The notes: generated from the letters alone by a model not told the origin. Numbered from the stretch's first letter, positions 1-9,746 are shown. The stretch is 64,000 bases of DNA from Mesorhizobium hawassense (GCF_003289945.1 NZ_QMBP01000004.1:427360-491359), one strand, 5' to 3'. Made by a program: numbers and translations.

Positions 1-2
1 TG

Positions 3-596
3 GGCCCCGGCCAGAGCGCGACACAAGAGCCGGCGCCACGAAAGCCGGTAGAGATAGGGCACGACACCAGTGCGACGATGACAGCCCCCGCGCCGAAAAC
101 GACTGTCGCCGTCGAACCGCTGCGGAGCCCACAGCTACCGCCTCCACCAGCCAAGCAAAAAGCGGAGCTCCCACCCTTGAATGCCCCTCCTCAGGAGACA
201 CCTGCATTCGCGGTGACGCCCGCCGTTTATATTCCAATCCCGCAGCCGCGACCGGCCTATCCGCAGGCAGCAGCGCGCGTCATTCATACCGGCATGAAGC
301 TGGCGGGCCACGGCTATGCCGACGGGGTCTACACGGGTCCCGCGGCCGACGCCTATTACGGCATCATCCAGCTTCAGGCGCTCGTTCAAGGTGGCCGGCT
401 GACGGCCCTCAAGATACTCAAGTATCCCAATGACCGTCGTACCTCCGTCAGCATCAACCGGCAGGCGTTGCCCATGTTGCGTGATGAGGCGATCAGCGCG
501 CAAAGCGCCGATGTGGACATCATTTCGGGCGCCACGCTGACCAGCAGGGCCTTTATCCAGTCGCTTGGCGGCGCGCTGAAAAAGGCTTCCTCCTGA
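3..596 (+). CDS. FMN-binding domain protein, 5' end cut by window edge
   Basis: Likely the electron-carrying partner of a flavinylated redox system. The reading frame stays open upstream of the first ATG (position 78) to the window edge, so the N terminus, with any signal or membrane anchor, lies outside. What remains is a Pro/Ala-rich linker of about 90 residues followed by an FMN_bind domain (PF04205-like). Near the C terminus is SGATLTS, which fits the S-G-A-T-x-T motif whose last Thr receives FMN by a phosphoester bond in NqrC/RnfG proteins. The next gene, 4 bases downstream, encodes ApbE, the enzyme that makes that bond, which supports the call. Domain and motif are seen; modification is inferred. 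Confidence 0.85.
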   Translation, partial: GPGQSATQEPAPRKPVEIGHDTSATMTAPAPKTTVAVEPLRSPQLPPPPAKQKAELPPLNAPPQETPAFAVTPAVYIPIPQPRPAYPQAAARVIHTGMKLAGHGYADGVYTGPAADAYYGIIQLQALVQGGRLTALKILKYPNDRRTSVSINRQALPMLRDEAISAQSADVDIISGATLTSRAFIQSLGGALKKASS

Positions 597-600
597 CACC

Positions 601-1341
601 ATGCGCGAGACACGGATTCTGATGGGCATGCCGATCACGGTCGACATCGGCGGCACGCCTGGCACGCTGATCGCCAGCGTCTTCGGCTATTTCGAACAGG
701 TCGATCGCCGTTTCAGCACCTACAGGACCGACAGCGAGATTTCCGCCATCAACAGGGGCGACGTTCCAGTCAAGGATTGGAGCGCCGAGATGATGGAAGT
801 GCTGGCACTCGCCGAGCGGACAAGGAACGAGACCGATGGATTTTTCGACATCCATAAGGCCGATGGCTCGCTCGATCCGTCGGGTATCGTCAAAGGTTGG
901 GCCATTCGCAACGCAGCCGAAATTGTCCGCCACGCGGGTGTTCGCGACTTCTTCATCGAAGCGGGCGGTGACATCCAGTCTTCAGGCAGGAATGCTTCCG
1001 GGCAAGACTGGAGCGTCGGCATCCGCAACCCCTTCAAGACGGATGAGATCATCAAGGTCATCTATCCGCGTGGTCGCGGCGTCGCCACTTCCGGCACCTA
1101 TGCACGCGGCCAGCACATCTACAATCCGCATGAGCCTTCCGACGCCATCGCCGACATCGTCAGCCTGACGGTCATCGGATCCGATGTGCTCGAGGCCGAT
1201 CGCTTCGCCACCGCTGCCTTCGCCATGGGCTCGGACGGCATCCTGTTCATCGAGCGGGCTCCTGGGCTGGAGGGATATGTCGTCGACATCAACGGCCGCG
1301 CGACGCCGACGAGCGGATTCGGAGAGCTTTGCGAACCATGA
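601..1341 (+). CDS. apbE: ApbE-family FAD:protein FMN transferase
   Basis: ApbE enzymes move FMN from FAD to a Thr of target proteins, using Mg2+. The 246-aa product begins directly at the conserved core (MGMPITVDIGG) and carries the family's DPSGIVKGWA and GGDIQSSG segments and a C-terminal T-A-F-A-M-G region. It is shorter than typical ApbE lipoproteins (about 330-350 aa) because it has no signal peptide or lipobox. That is odd, since flavinylation usually happens outside the cytoplasm. The target is probably the preceding FMN-binding protein. The stop overlaps the next gene's start (ATGA), indicating one operon with translational coupling. Confidence 0.9.
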   Translation: MRETRILMGMPITVDIGGTPGTLIASVFGYFEQVDRRFSTYRTDSEISAINRGDVPVKDWSAEMMEVLALAERTRNETDGFFDIHKADGSLDPSGIVKGWAIRNAAEIVRHAGVRDFFIEAGGDIQSSGRNASGQDWSVGIRNPFKTDEIIKVIYPRGRGVATSGTYARGQHIYNPHEPSDAIADIVSLTVIGSDVLEADRFATAAFAMGSDGILFIERAPGLEGYVVDINGRATPTSGFGELCEP

Positions 1342-2849
1342 TCAAGGCAGTCGACCGGTTCCTCGATCACGTGACCATGTACAGGCTGGTGCTCTACTAT
1401 CTGATGGCACTGCTGGGTGCGGCCTTTGGCTTCGGCTTCGTAAAGCTCGTGCCGCATGATCCGCTTGCACTCGCCTACACCACGGCCCTGGCGGTTTCGG
1501 CCTGCTGGGTTACCAACAAGGCTTTCGCGCTTGTCTTCGAGATTCCGGCGAACAACGAGTCCGTCTACATCACCGCACTCATTCTCGCCCTCATCCTCGA
1601 TCCGGTGACCGTCACGGACCTGAACGGCATCGCCGCCGTCGCTTTCGCCTCGGTCTGGGCGATCTCATCCAAGTTCATCTTCGCGGTCGGCAGAAAACAT
1701 CTTTTCAATCCAGCGGCCCTCGGCGTGGCGCTGTCGGCGCTGCTGCTTGACAGACCCGCTACATGGTGGGTCGGCGGCAATCCCTGGCTGCTGCCCCTGG
1801 TGGCGATCGGCGGCGTTCTCATCGTACGAAAACTACGTCGCCTGGATCTCGTCGCGACATTCGTGGCCGTAGCCTTGGTGACCGTCCTGGCGGCAACCGA
1901 GCCCGCGCGATATGGCGATGCCCTTAGGGAGACGCTGAATTCGTCGCCGCTGTTCTTCTTTGCCTTCGTGATGCTGACCGAGCCATTGACCGCGCCCACC
2001 ACACGCTGGCCGCGTATCGCCTTTGCCGCCATCGTCGGCCTCCTGTTCGCGCCCAACATCCATGTCGGCTCGTTCTATTTCACGCCCGAACTTGCGCTTC
2101 TGGCGGGCAATCTCTTCGCCTATTCGGTGGGCCCGAAAGGCCGCTTCGTGTTGACATTGGAACGCATCGAGCAAACCGCGGCCGACAGTTATGACTTCAT
2201 CTTCAGGTCACCGCGAAAGCTTGCCTTCCAGGCAGGCCAGTACCTTGAATGGACGCTTGGTCTCGACCGTTCCGACAATCGCGGCAACCGGCGCTACTTC
2301 ACCCTCGCCTCTTCTCCCACCGAGCAATCGGTACGGCTGGGAGTGAGGTTCTATCCGCAATCGAGCGCCTTCAAGCAGGCGCTTGGCAGCATGAAGCCCG
2401 GCGCCACGATCCACGCCTCGCAACTGGCTGGCGATTTCACGCTGCCATCCGATCCCGATATCAAGATGGCCTTCCTGGCAGGCGGCATCGGCATCACGCC
2501 CTTCCGTTCAATGCTGCAGTATCTTGTCGACCGCAAGGAAGTGAGGCCGATCGTCGTTCTCTACGGCACAGAGACCCGGGACGACATCGCCTATCAAGAC
2601 GTGCTCGGCTCCGCGAGGCGCGAGCTGGGCATAAGGACGTACCACGCGGTGGCCAAAGGCGCTGTGCGCGGCCAGTACCCCGGTTATATCGACGCCCGTC
2701 TGGTGCGCCTGACCATGCCCGACTATCTCGAGCGCACCTTCTACATTTCCGGCCCCCAGGCTATGGTCAAGGCATTGCGCCAGAAGCTGCTGGCCATGGG
2801 CGTCAGCCGTTCGAGGATAAAGGTCGACTATTTCCCTGGTTTTGCCTGA
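1338..2849 (+). CDS. NqrB/RnfD-like membrane protein fused to ferredoxin-NAD(P) reductase module
   Basis: A 503-aa fusion. Residues 1 to about 265 form a multi-helix membrane domain of the NqrB/RnfD/RnfE type, including the segment MLTEPLTAPTT that resembles the conserved loop of that family. Residues about 275-500 form an FNR-type reductase: RRYFTLASSP for flavin binding, GGIGITPFRSM for nucleotide binding and FYISGPQAMV near the end. No 2Fe-2S ferredoxin domain follows. The ATG at 1338 overlaps the apbE stop; an upstream TTG at 1329 is less likely. The inferred role is moving electrons from NAD(P)H through membrane flavins to the flavinylated FMN_bind protein. The acceptor is unknown. Confidence 0.82.
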   Translation: MIKAVDRFLDHVTMYRLVLYYLMALLGAAFGFGFVKLVPHDPLALAYTTALAVSACWVTNKAFALVFEIPANNESVYITALILALILDPVTVTDLNGIAAVAFASVWAISSKFIFAVGRKHLFNPAALGVALSALLLDRPATWWVGGNPWLLPLVAIGGVLIVRKLRRLDLVATFVAVALVTVLAATEPARYGDALRETLNSSPLFFFAFVMLTEPLTAPTTRWPRIAFAAIVGLLFAPNIHVGSFYFTPELALLAGNLFAYSVGPKGRFVLTLERIEQTAADSYDFIFRSPRKLAFQAGQYLEWTLGLDRSDNRGNRRYFTLASSPTEQSVRLGVRFYPQSSAFKQALGSMKPGATIHASQLAGDFTLPSDPDIKMAFLAGGIGITPFRSMLQYLVDRKEVRPIVVLYGTETRDDIAYQDVLGSARRELGIRTYHAVAKGAVRGQYPGYIDARLVRLTMPDYLERTFYISGPQAMVKALRQKLLAMGVSRSRIKVDYFPGFA

Positions 2850-2850
2850 C

Positions 2851-4191
2851 TCAACCATGCCGGGGCAGGTGGATCGTCACCGCCAGACCGGGACTGGCAT
2901 TTGCCATCGCAAGGCGGCCGCCATATGCCTCGACGATATCCGAGACGATCGCCAGGCCGAGACCAGTGCCGCCGCCCTTGCTGTCGAGCTGCACGCCGCG
3001 GGACAAGGCGGCATCCCGTGCAGCCTCGGGGATGCCCGGACCATCATCGACAACCGTGATGATGACCTCGCCTGCGGTCGCAGATGCGCTTACGCGAACC
3101 ACGGATTTCGCGAACCGCATCGCATTCTCCAATAGATTGCCCAGAACCTCCGAAAGGTCGCCTTCGTCGATAGGCGCCATGAAATCTTCGGCGCTATCAA
3201 TCTCGAATGAGAGCTGCTTGCCCTGTGGCGTCCGTTTGATCACGGCGACGACGCCGGCCGCCACCTCCTTGACCCGGCACGTTGCCTTGCCGGAAACACC
3301 AGGCGCCAGACGGGCGCGTGCCAACTCCCGCTCGACATGGCGGCGAATGGCGCCTGTGCTCTTTTCGATTTCGTCGGCAAGCTCCGTTTCGCCTTTCTTG
3401 CGCAAAGTCCGGATATCGGCGGACAGGACCTGAAGGGGGGTCTTAAGCCCATGGGCAAGATCCGTGGCGCGCGAGCGGGCGCGCATGAGGGCTTTCTCCT
3501 GAGCGTCGAGCAGGCGATTTATCTCGTCGGCGAGTGGCTGCACTTCGCTCGGTGCAGCTACATCGATCCGAGCCGAGCGCTGCGCAATCACGTTTCTCAC
3601 GGCGACCCGCAAGCCCTCCAGTGGCGCCAAACCGACGGTGATCTGGATGAAGAAGGCTCCCATCAGAGCGAACGCCAGCACGATGAGCGCCGGCGTGAGA
3701 TCACGGACATACTCGCCTACCGAGACTTCCACATTGCGATGATCTTCGGCCACGACGGCGCGAAACGCCCGCCCGTCGGCATCGGTGATCGTGCGCAAGA
3801 CCGCAACGGTGAGTTCGCCACCTGGCCCCGTGAGTTCTGCCTTGCGCAGCTCGCCACTGGCATCCTGGCCGGGTAAGGCGAGCGTGGCGTCCCAGAGCGA
3901 TCGCGATCGAACGAGGTTGTGCGTGGCCAGATCTTCCACTTGCCAGTAGTGCCCGGACAGCGGACTGGCGAAGCGTTGGTCGGATAGCGTCGAAGCGACC
4001 GACAGGCGGCCGTCGGATGCGAAGCTCGTCGCGCCGATCAGCTCATTGAGGTCGACGGTGAGCTCGCTGACGACCCGCCTCTCGACGTTGAGCTCAAACA
4101 GGTAACGCAGGCCGACGCCGGCGATGCCGAGCGCAATCACGATCGAGATTGCTGCAGCCGACCAAAGCCTGAAGCGGATCGAATTGCGCAT
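2851..4191 (-). CDS. Sensor histidine kinase, PhoQ-like
   Basis: A 446-aa membrane kinase. It has a first transmembrane helix at about residues 10-32, a periplasmic sensor of about 130 residues, and a second helix at about 167-188 followed by a HAMP-like linker. The H-box is DLAHGLKTPL with phospho-acceptor His247. The N-box region is GNLLENAMRF, and the G-boxes are DDGPGIP and GGGTGLGLAI. The start overlaps the stop of the response-regulator gene by one base (TGATG), so the two are co-translated. It converges with the redox operon, the two stop codons being one base apart. Sensor architecture resembles PhoQ-type kinases; the ligand cannot be told from sequence. Confidence 0.9.
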   Translation of the reverse strand: MRNSIRFRLWSAAAISIVIALGIAGVGLRYLFELNVERRVVSELTVDLNELIGATSFASDGRLSVASTLSDQRFASPLSGHYWQVEDLATHNLVRSRSLWDATLALPGQDASGELRKAELTGPGGELTVAVLRTITDADGRAFRAVVAEDHRNVEVSVGEYVRDLTPALIVLAFALMGAFFIQITVGLAPLEGLRVAVRNVIAQRSARIDVAAPSEVQPLADEINRLLDAQEKALMRARSRATDLAHGLKTPLQVLSADIRTLRKKGETELADEIEKSTGAIRRHVERELARARLAPGVSGKATCRVKEVAAGVVAVIKRTPQGKQLSFEIDSAEDFMAPIDEGDLSEVLGNLLENAMRFAKSVVRVSASATAGEVIITVVDDGPGIPEAARDAALSRGVQLDSKGGGTGLGLAIVSDIVEAYGGRLAMANASPGLAVTIHLPRHG

Positions 4192-4856
4192 CAGTCGGGT
4201 CCGTCGGGCACGAGGTATCCGAACCCGCGCCGTGTCTCGATCACATCGCTGCCAAGCTTTCTGCGAAGACGCGCAACGATGACTTCGATCGTGTTCGGGT
4301 CGCGGTCATTGTCGGAGCTGTACAGATGTTCCGCCAGTTCAGTCGGCGCAACCACGCGGCCGGAATGATGCATCAGGAAAGCGAGGAGCCGATACTCCAA
4401 CGGCGACAGCGCCACGGGAACGCCACGAAGCGAGATGCGCATCTGGCGCGTGTCGAGCAGCAAGGGACCCGACTTCAACACCGGCGCGGCCTGCCCGCTT
4501 GAACGGCGCAGGATAGCGCGCAGCCGCGCCAGCAGTTCCTCCATCTCGAACGGCTTCGGAAGGTAATCGTCGGCGCCGGCGTTGATGCCGTCGACGCGCT
4601 CAGTCCACAGTCCTCGCGCCGTCAGGATCAGGACTGGAAAGCGGCGGCCATTGGCACGCCAGCGCTTCAGCACCGTGAGACCGTCCAGTTTGGGCAGTCC
4701 CAGATCAAGAATCGCCGCATCGTAGTTCTCGACATCGCCGGCAAACCAGGCCGCTTCTCCGTCATTGACGATATCGACGGCCATGCCCGACGCCTTCAAG
4801 ACGGCCGCGATATCGGCCGCAATGCGCGGTTCGTCTTCGGCCACGAGAATCTTCAT
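4191..4856 (-). CDS. OmpR/PhoB-family response regulator
   Basis: A 221-aa regulator with a receiver domain (acidic pocket EDEP near the N terminus, phospho-acceptor Asp51 in AILDLGLPKLDG, a Thr in LILTARG and a Lys in DDYLPKPFEM). A winged-helix DNA-binding domain follows (residues about 125-218, ending GFGYLVPDGPD). It is the partner of the adjoining kinase. Its start overlaps the stop of the upstream PepSY gene (ATGA), so PepSY protein, regulator and kinase form a coupled three-gene operon. PhoP-like by organisation; target genes are unknown. Confidence 0.92.
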   Translation of the reverse strand: MKILVAEDEPRIAADIAAVLKASGMAVDIVNDGEAAWFAGDVENYDAAILDLGLPKLDGLTVLKRWRANGRRFPVLILTARGLWTERVDGINAGADDYLPKPFEMEELLARLRAILRRSSGQAAPVLKSGPLLLDTRQMRISLRGVPVALSPLEYRLLAFLMHHSGRVVAPTELAEHLYSSDNDRDPNTIEVIVARLRRKLGSDVIETRRGFGYLVPDGPD

Positions 4857-5179
4857 TTGTGGTCGCTTTCATCGCCCAACACGCCGCCCGCACCGGCATC
4901 GACGTCGACGATCCGGCGCCTGCCGTCAGCAGCGACCACCTGGAATCGATAGACCCACCTGTCTCCCGCCCGTATGAGATCGACCGCAACGATCTCGCCG
5001 GGAGCCTTGGCGCGGACAATGGCCATTATATTGGCAAGGCCCTCGATTTCGCCGCGCTCATAAAGATCGCGCGCCCGATCGTGGTCATCGTCGTCGTCTT
5101 GCGCCCGAACGGCTATCGGCGCGGCCAGGACAAGCCCGACCACACCGAGAGCGGCTAGGCGCATCAACACTATTTTCAT
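4853..5179 (-). CDS. Secreted PepSY-domain protein
   Basis: A 108-aa product starting at MKIVLMRL. It has a signal peptide ending near AVRAQ, an acidic DDDDDH stretch, then a PepSY-like fold (ARDLYERGEIEGL, IVAVDLIRAGDRWVYRFQV, GRRRIVDVDAGAG). Such small periplasmic PepSY proteins often precede OmpR-type two-component systems and may modulate the sensor. A longer reading from position 5203 exists, but the shorter start places the signal peptide correctly. It is first in the operon with the regulator and kinase. Confidence 0.8.
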   Translation of the reverse strand: MKIVLMRLAALGVVGLVLAAPIAVRAQDDDDDHDRARDLYERGEIEGLANIMAIVRAKAPGEIVAVDLIRAGDRWVYRFQVVAADGRRRIVDVDAGAGGVLGDESDHK

Positions 5180-5306
5180 GGAAGAGAGCTGTCGCATGCG
5201 CAAGCTGTCAAACCGCTGTCAATCACTGTCAGCCGACGGCAAGGACAAGGTCCTTATCAAGAGCCGTCGCGCCCGATGTTGGATGCGCGGAGAAGGATAC
5301 GAAACC

Positions 5307-5570
5307 ATGCGCAATTTCCCTGTTTTGCTTGTCGCTCTTGGAGGCCTCACCGCTTTCGTCATACCCGCCGCCGCTGAATCCAACCGCGGATCATGTGCAC
5401 CCTCCCCCACCGCTTCCGATACGATCGACCTTCAGGCCATCCCCATGATGAGCGCGACTGGTCCCAAGTCGGTCAAGGGCGTCGGCGATGACGAGTGCGA
5501 CGGCGGCAAATCCGTGTCCGACACTCGCGCCAGTCCGCAAGACGAGGAACTCGGCGACAGCGACGATTGA
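5307..5570 (+). CDS. Small secreted hypothetical protein
   Basis: An 87-aa product starting MRNFPVLLVALGG, with a clear signal peptide (cleavage near PAAAES) and a short acidic, Asp/Ser-rich mature part containing two cysteines that could pair. It is divergent from the PepSY-regulator-kinase operon. No family is recognised and no function can be stated. The ATG at 5307 is preferred over the long N-terminal extension from 5178 because it gives the signal peptide and follows AGAAGGA. Confidence 0.6.
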   Translation: MRNFPVLLVALGGLTAFVIPAAAESNRGSCAPSPTASDTIDLQAIPMMSATGPKSVKGVGDDECDGGKSVSDTRASPQDEELGDSDD

Positions 5571-5623
5571 CGCACGCTTGAGCTTCTAAAGCTGCTCCTT
5601 ACTGTTCCTGGAGAACAATTCCA

Positions 5624-6091
5624 ATGCCTGCGATTCAGCATGTCCATCCAATTCTAGTGCATTTCCCTATTGTGCTCATCTACACACTCGTGATCATCGA
5701 TCTCGCGGCGCTTGCCGGCAGCAATGCCGTGACAATGCGATCGGGCGTAGGAACGATTTCCACCTTCGTCGCCGTCGCCGCGGGATTGTTCGCCATCGTC
5801 ACCTGGCTCTTCGGCGGCATGGCCCTCGATTACGCCGAGGCTACCGGTTTCAGCAGCGAAATAGCGGAGATGCACGAGAGCTTGGGCACGATCAGCGCCG
5901 TCACCTTTCTGGGCTGGGGCGTCATCCGGCTCGCGCTGTGGATACGAAATCGCGAACTGAGGACGCTGGCTCTCGCCGTTCCCGCCATCGAAATAGCCGG
6001 CGCAGCGCTGGTCACGGTAACTGGCTACTATGGCGGCCAGCTCGTCTACGACCTTGGAGTCAACGTCGCCAAGGCTGCCGTGGGGGGCTGA
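5624..6091 (+). CDS. DUF2231 membrane protein
   Basis: A 155-aa protein with four predicted transmembrane helices. It opens with the family signature HVHPILVHFPIVLIY and has the LFGGMALDY and MHESLG segments typical of DUF2231 (PF09990-like) proteins. A ribosome-binding site (CTGGAGAA) sits 8 bases before ATG. In other bacteria such proteins are found near redox or cytochrome genes; the function is unknown. It may be transcribed with the small secreted protein 53 bases upstream. The roughly 150 bases between it and the ATPase gene hold nothing I recognise. Confidence 0.85.
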   Translation: MPAIQHVHPILVHFPIVLIYTLVIIDLAALAGSNAVTMRSGVGTISTFVAVAAGLFAIVTWLFGGMALDYAEATGFSSEIAEMHESLGTISAVTFLGWGVIRLALWIRNRELRTLALAVPAIEIAGAALVTVTGYYGGQLVYDLGVNVAKAAVGG

Positions 6092-6244
6092 CACCGGAGC
6101 GTTCTCCCTTGGGCTGTCATGGTGCATCCACCGTGATGGCCCACGCTTGGCCATGTGGACCGTTGCAATCGGCAAGCGGAGGATGCCTCGACCGACAAGC
6201 AGCTTCTCCTGGCCTGGGCCAGACCGACCGATCCCCCCTCCGCT

Positions 6245-8935
6245 TCATCCGTTGAAGCGGACTGATTTGCTTGTGGCGCGATCCGCATGGGGCCTTGTCG
6301 CCTTTCGTGACCGCCTGCCCCGGCTGCCATGCTCAAAAAGCCAGGTCTTGGTGACTTCCGACACAACGATATACAGCGTCGTGATGGCCAGCAGCCCGGC
6401 CAGCACCGGTACCGAAAGCGGGACGAACCCGAACCAACCCGCGAAGGGAGCGAAGGGGATAGCGATGGTAACGACGCCAATGCTTAAGGCGAGTGCCACA
6501 AGCAAACGGCTGGGACGGCTGCGCCATAGCCTCCTCTGCGTGCGAACGACGAGCACGATAGCGAGTTCCGTCAGCACGGACTCGACAAACCAGGCGGTCT
6601 GAAAAGTCGCTGACGCGGCGCGCACGACCAGCAGAAGGAATGCGAAGGTCGCGAAGTCGAACAACGAGCTCACCAACCCGAAACTGACCATGAAACGCCT
6701 TACGAAATGGATGTCCCAGTGCCGCGGTTTGCGCACCTGATCGGCATCGACATTGTCGCCCGCGATCGCGAGGGCCGGGATGTCGGAAAGGAAGTTGTTC
6801 AGCAGGATCTGTTTGGCCAGCAGCGGCAGAAACGGCAGGTAAAGCGAAGCGGCGGCCATACTGATCATGTTGCCGAAATTGGCGCTGGTCGTGATGGAAA
6901 TATACTTCATCGTGTTTGCGAACGTCTTGCGGCCGTCGTCGACCCCGTGCACCAGCACGCCCAAGTCGCGCTTGAGCAGGATGATATCCGCCGCCTCGCG
7001 AGCAACGTCGACAGCGGTATCGACCGAAATGCCGATATCCGCCTCATGGAGCGCCGGCGCGTCGTTGATGCCATCGCCAAGATAGCCGACGACGTGGCCG
7101 CTGCGACGCAGCGCCTCGACAATGCGTTCTTTCTGGTTCGGATCGATCTCCACGAAGAGGTCCGTCTTGCGCACTCCGGCGAGCAGCCCGTTCTTCGTCA
7201 GCTTCGAGAGGTCTTCGCCGGTCATGATCCTGTCGGACCGAAGACCTACAGCCTCGGCCAGATGAGCGGCGACATAGCGGTTGTCGCCGGAAATGACCTT
7301 TACGCCGATGCCGCGATCGGCGAGTGCCGACAAGGTTTTCCGCACCCCCTCCTTTGGGGGATCGAGGAAGAGCAGGAAGCCGGCGAACGCCATTGCTGTT
7401 TCGTCCTCTCGGCTGAAGCCTTTCTTATCTTCGAAGCGCCGGATCGCCAGGCCGAGAACGCGATAGCCTTGCGCGCTCCAACGCCTGAACTTTTCGTCTA
7501 TAGTCTGTCGCTCGGTCGATCCGAGGGGCTGCAGGCCGTGTTGGTCTTGCACGAAAGCACAGACCTCGAGGACATTCTGCACCGCGCCCTTGGTGATCAG
7601 GATCTGTTGGCGCCCTCCCTGCTGGACCGCCACCGACAACCGCTTGCGTATGAAATCGTAGGGGATCTCGTCGATCTTGGTGAAATCGGACAGGCCTTCC
7701 TGTCCGGACCGCGCGTCGGCTATTGCTTGGTCCAGAGGATTCTTCAGCCCGGTTTGCAGCGTCGCATTTAGCCGTGCCCAGAGCAGGACCTCCTTCGAAG
7801 CATTGCCCTCGACGTCGAACGATCCATCGAGGTGAATGACGCCTTCCGTCAACGTTCCTGTCTTGTCAGTGCACAGCAGGTCCATACTGCCGAGGTTCTC
7901 GATCGCATCGAGACGGCGCACGATGACACCGCTGGCGGCCATGGTCCGTGCACCTCTGGCCAGGGTGACGCTGATGATCGCGGGAAGCAGTTCGGGCGTC
8001 AGGCCAACCGCCAGCGCAAGCGAAAACAGCAGCGACTCTATCAGCGGCCGCTCGAGCATCACGTTGGCAAAGAACACGAGGATGACGATCACCAGCATGA
8101 TCTCGGTCATCAGGTAACCGAACTTTCTGATGCCGCGCGCGAACTCGGTCTCCGGGATGCGTCGCTCCAGGGCCTCGGCGATCGATGCGAACTCGCTTTG
8201 CGCTCCCGTGGCGACAGCAAGCACCTTTGCCGTTCCGCTGCGAACCGACGTGCCGGTGAAAACCGCATTGGTCCGCTGCGCGATGCCGGCATGGGGCGCC
8301 GACCGGCCGGCGGACTTCACGACAGGAAACGTCTCGCCCGTGAGAACGGATTCGCTGACATTGAAATCCCGCGACTCCAGAATCACACCATCGATGGGAA
8401 TGAGATTGCCGGCGGAGAGGCAGACGACGTCGCCAGGAACGATAGTCTCCACATCGACACTTCGTTCGAAGCTGTCCCGCAGCACCGTAGCCTTGCGGGA
8501 GATGCGCTGCCGCAGCGCCTCCATCGCGCGGGAAGCGCCATATTCCTGGGTGAAGCTGAGAACGCAGCTGGCAAGTACGATCACGCCGATGATCGCTGCC
8601 TCGTGACCCTCGCCGACGAAAATCGAAATGGCGGCGGCAAATACGAGTATCAGGACCAACGGGCTGCGAAATTGACGGATGAAGACCGTGAACGCAGAAC
8701 CGTTTGAGCGAAGCGCCAGCGCATTTCGACCGAATTTGCCAAGTCGAATCGCTGCGTCGACGCTCAAAAGACCAGAGGAAGAGGTCTCCAACCGCTCGAT
8801 CAACTGGTCTGTCTCAAGCGACCAGTAGGCGTGCTCGTTGGCGGCAGGTCGGCCGCGCCCGATCGACTGCTGCTCGGTTGCCACGGCTGCCGGCCGGTCT
8901 GCTTCGTGTGCCGAACCGATGGCCATCGCCGCCAC
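6245..8935 (-). CDS. mgtA: Magnesium-type P-type ATPase (MgtA/MgtB-like)
   Basis: An 896-aa P3-type cation pump. The order is: N-terminal cation ATPase domain (about 45-115), actuator domain with SVLTGETFPV, phosphorylation motif CTDKTGTLTEG, hinge motif GDGINDAPAL followed by HEADIGISVDTAVDVAREAADIIL, and a six-helix C-terminal block. Length and the overall pattern fit MgtA-like Mg2+ importers. The frame starts with GTG at 8935, one base after the stop of the upstream universal stress gene; an ATG at 8926 is equally possible. The two genes are almost certainly one transcript, under the operator at 9807-9820. Confidence 0.88.
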   Translation of the reverse strand: MAAMAIGSAHEADRPAAVATEQQSIGRGRPAANEHAYWSLETDQLIERLETSSSGLLSVDAAIRLGKFGRNALALRSNGSAFTVFIRQFRSPLVLILVFAAAISIFVGEGHEAAIIGVIVLASCVLSFTQEYGASRAMEALRQRISRKATVLRDSFERSVDVETIVPGDVVCLSAGNLIPIDGVILESRDFNVSESVLTGETFPVVKSAGRSAPHAGIAQRTNAVFTGTSVRSGTAKVLAVATGAQSEFASIAEALERRIPETEFARGIRKFGYLMTEIMLVIVILVFFANVMLERPLIESLLFSLALAVGLTPELLPAIISVTLARGARTMAASGVIVRRLDAIENLGSMDLLCTDKTGTLTEGVIHLDGSFDVEGNASKEVLLWARLNATLQTGLKNPLDQAIADARSGQEGLSDFTKIDEIPYDFIRKRLSVAVQQGGRQQILITKGAVQNVLEVCAFVQDQHGLQPLGSTERQTIDEKFRRWSAQGYRVLGLAIRRFEDKKGFSREDETAMAFAGFLLFLDPPKEGVRKTLSALADRGIGVKVISGDNRYVAAHLAEAVGLRSDRIMTGEDLSKLTKNGLLAGVRKTDLFVEIDPNQKERIVEALRRSGHVVGYLGDGINDAPALHEADIGISVDTAVDVAREAADIILLKRDLGVLVHGVDDGRKTFANTMKYISITTSANFGNMISMAAASLYLPFLPLLAKQILLNNFLSDIPALAIAGDNVDADQVRKPRHWDIHFVRRFMVSFGLVSSLFDFATFAFLLLVVRAASATFQTAWFVESVLTELAIVLVVRTQRRLWRSRPSRLLVALALSIGVVTIAIPFAPFAGWFGFVPLSVPVLAGLLAITTLYIVVSEVTKTWLFEHGSRGRRSRKATRPHADRATSKSVRFNG

Positions 8936-8936
8936 A

Positions 8937-9746
8937 TCAATTCGACAGCAGGCGATTGATGCCGTGGTCGTCGATCAGCGAGCGCGTGACGCCGCCAAAG
9001 ACCCATTCCCTCAATCGGCTGTGCCCATAGGCGCCGGAAACGATAACGTCGGCATGGATCGAGCGCGCAAACGTGACCAGCCTCTCGCCGTCCGCTTCAC
9101 CCGCGATGACCTCGGTTCGAGCCATGATGCCGTGCTGCTCCAAAAATACCGCGACGTCGGCGAGGCTGTTTCTAACATCTTCGCCGTACTGGGGTTCCAT
9201 CGTGGCAACCACCACCTCGTTTGCCTTTGCAAGGAGCGGTAAGGAATCGCTCAAAGCCCTTCGCGCTTCCTTGCCGTCCTTCCAGGCAACGAGCACGGTC
9301 TGACCGCGGACGTGTTCGGTATTGCTTGCGGTGACCAGCACCGGACGCCCGGCGCCAAGCACCAGGCCTGCGATATCAGCGGCGCGGAAGACGTCCTCCC
9401 CGCCATCGGCAGTCACGATGAGATCGACCGAACGGGCCACACGGCCCAAGGCACGCGTCGGCCCGCAAATATGCTGCGACCATTCGCTACCAATCGAGGC
9501 CGGGACGAGCCTCCAGAAAATCTCGGACATTTCGGCAAGACGCTTCTCGATCTCGGTACGCTGGATTTGCATGACCTCGCCCTCGTAGACGAGGCCCTCT
9601 CCCGTCGACACCAAGGGCGGAACGTCCGCCGCCGCGAGGCCAATGAGGTGAGCGTCGAAGCGCTCGGCCAATTCAGCCGCGAGTTTCACCATCGGCGCGG
9701 GGTCTGCATCGACGGCCAAATTGACGACGATTGTTTTGTAGGACAT
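8937..9746 (-). CDS. Universal stress protein, tandem UspA domains
   Basis: A 269-aa protein starting [15 protein letters not shown]. It holds two UspA-like domains; the second ends with the nucleotide-binding type motif [19 protein letters not shown]. It is one of four such proteins in the window (others at 31330, 32211 and 38941) with nearly the same C terminus. The frame could extend to 9788 but the internal ATG matches the family start. It is cotranscribed with the Mg ATPase and lies 60 bases downstream of a perfect FixK/FNR box shared with the divergent fixL. Likely role: survival under low oxygen or energy stress. Confidence 0.88.
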   Translation of the reverse strand: MSYKTIVVNLAVDADPAPMVKLAAELAERFDAHLIGLAAADVPPLVSTGEGLVYEGEVMQIQRTEIEKRLAEMSEIFWRLVPASIGSEWSQHICGPTRALGRVARSVDLIVTADGGEDVFRAADIAGLVLGAGRPVLVTASNTEHVRGQTVLVAWKDGKEARRALSDSLPLLAKANEVVVATMEPQYGEDVRNSLADVAVFLEQHGIMARTEVIAGEADGERLVTFARSIHADVIVSGAYGHSRLREWVFGGVTRSLIDDHGINRLLSN

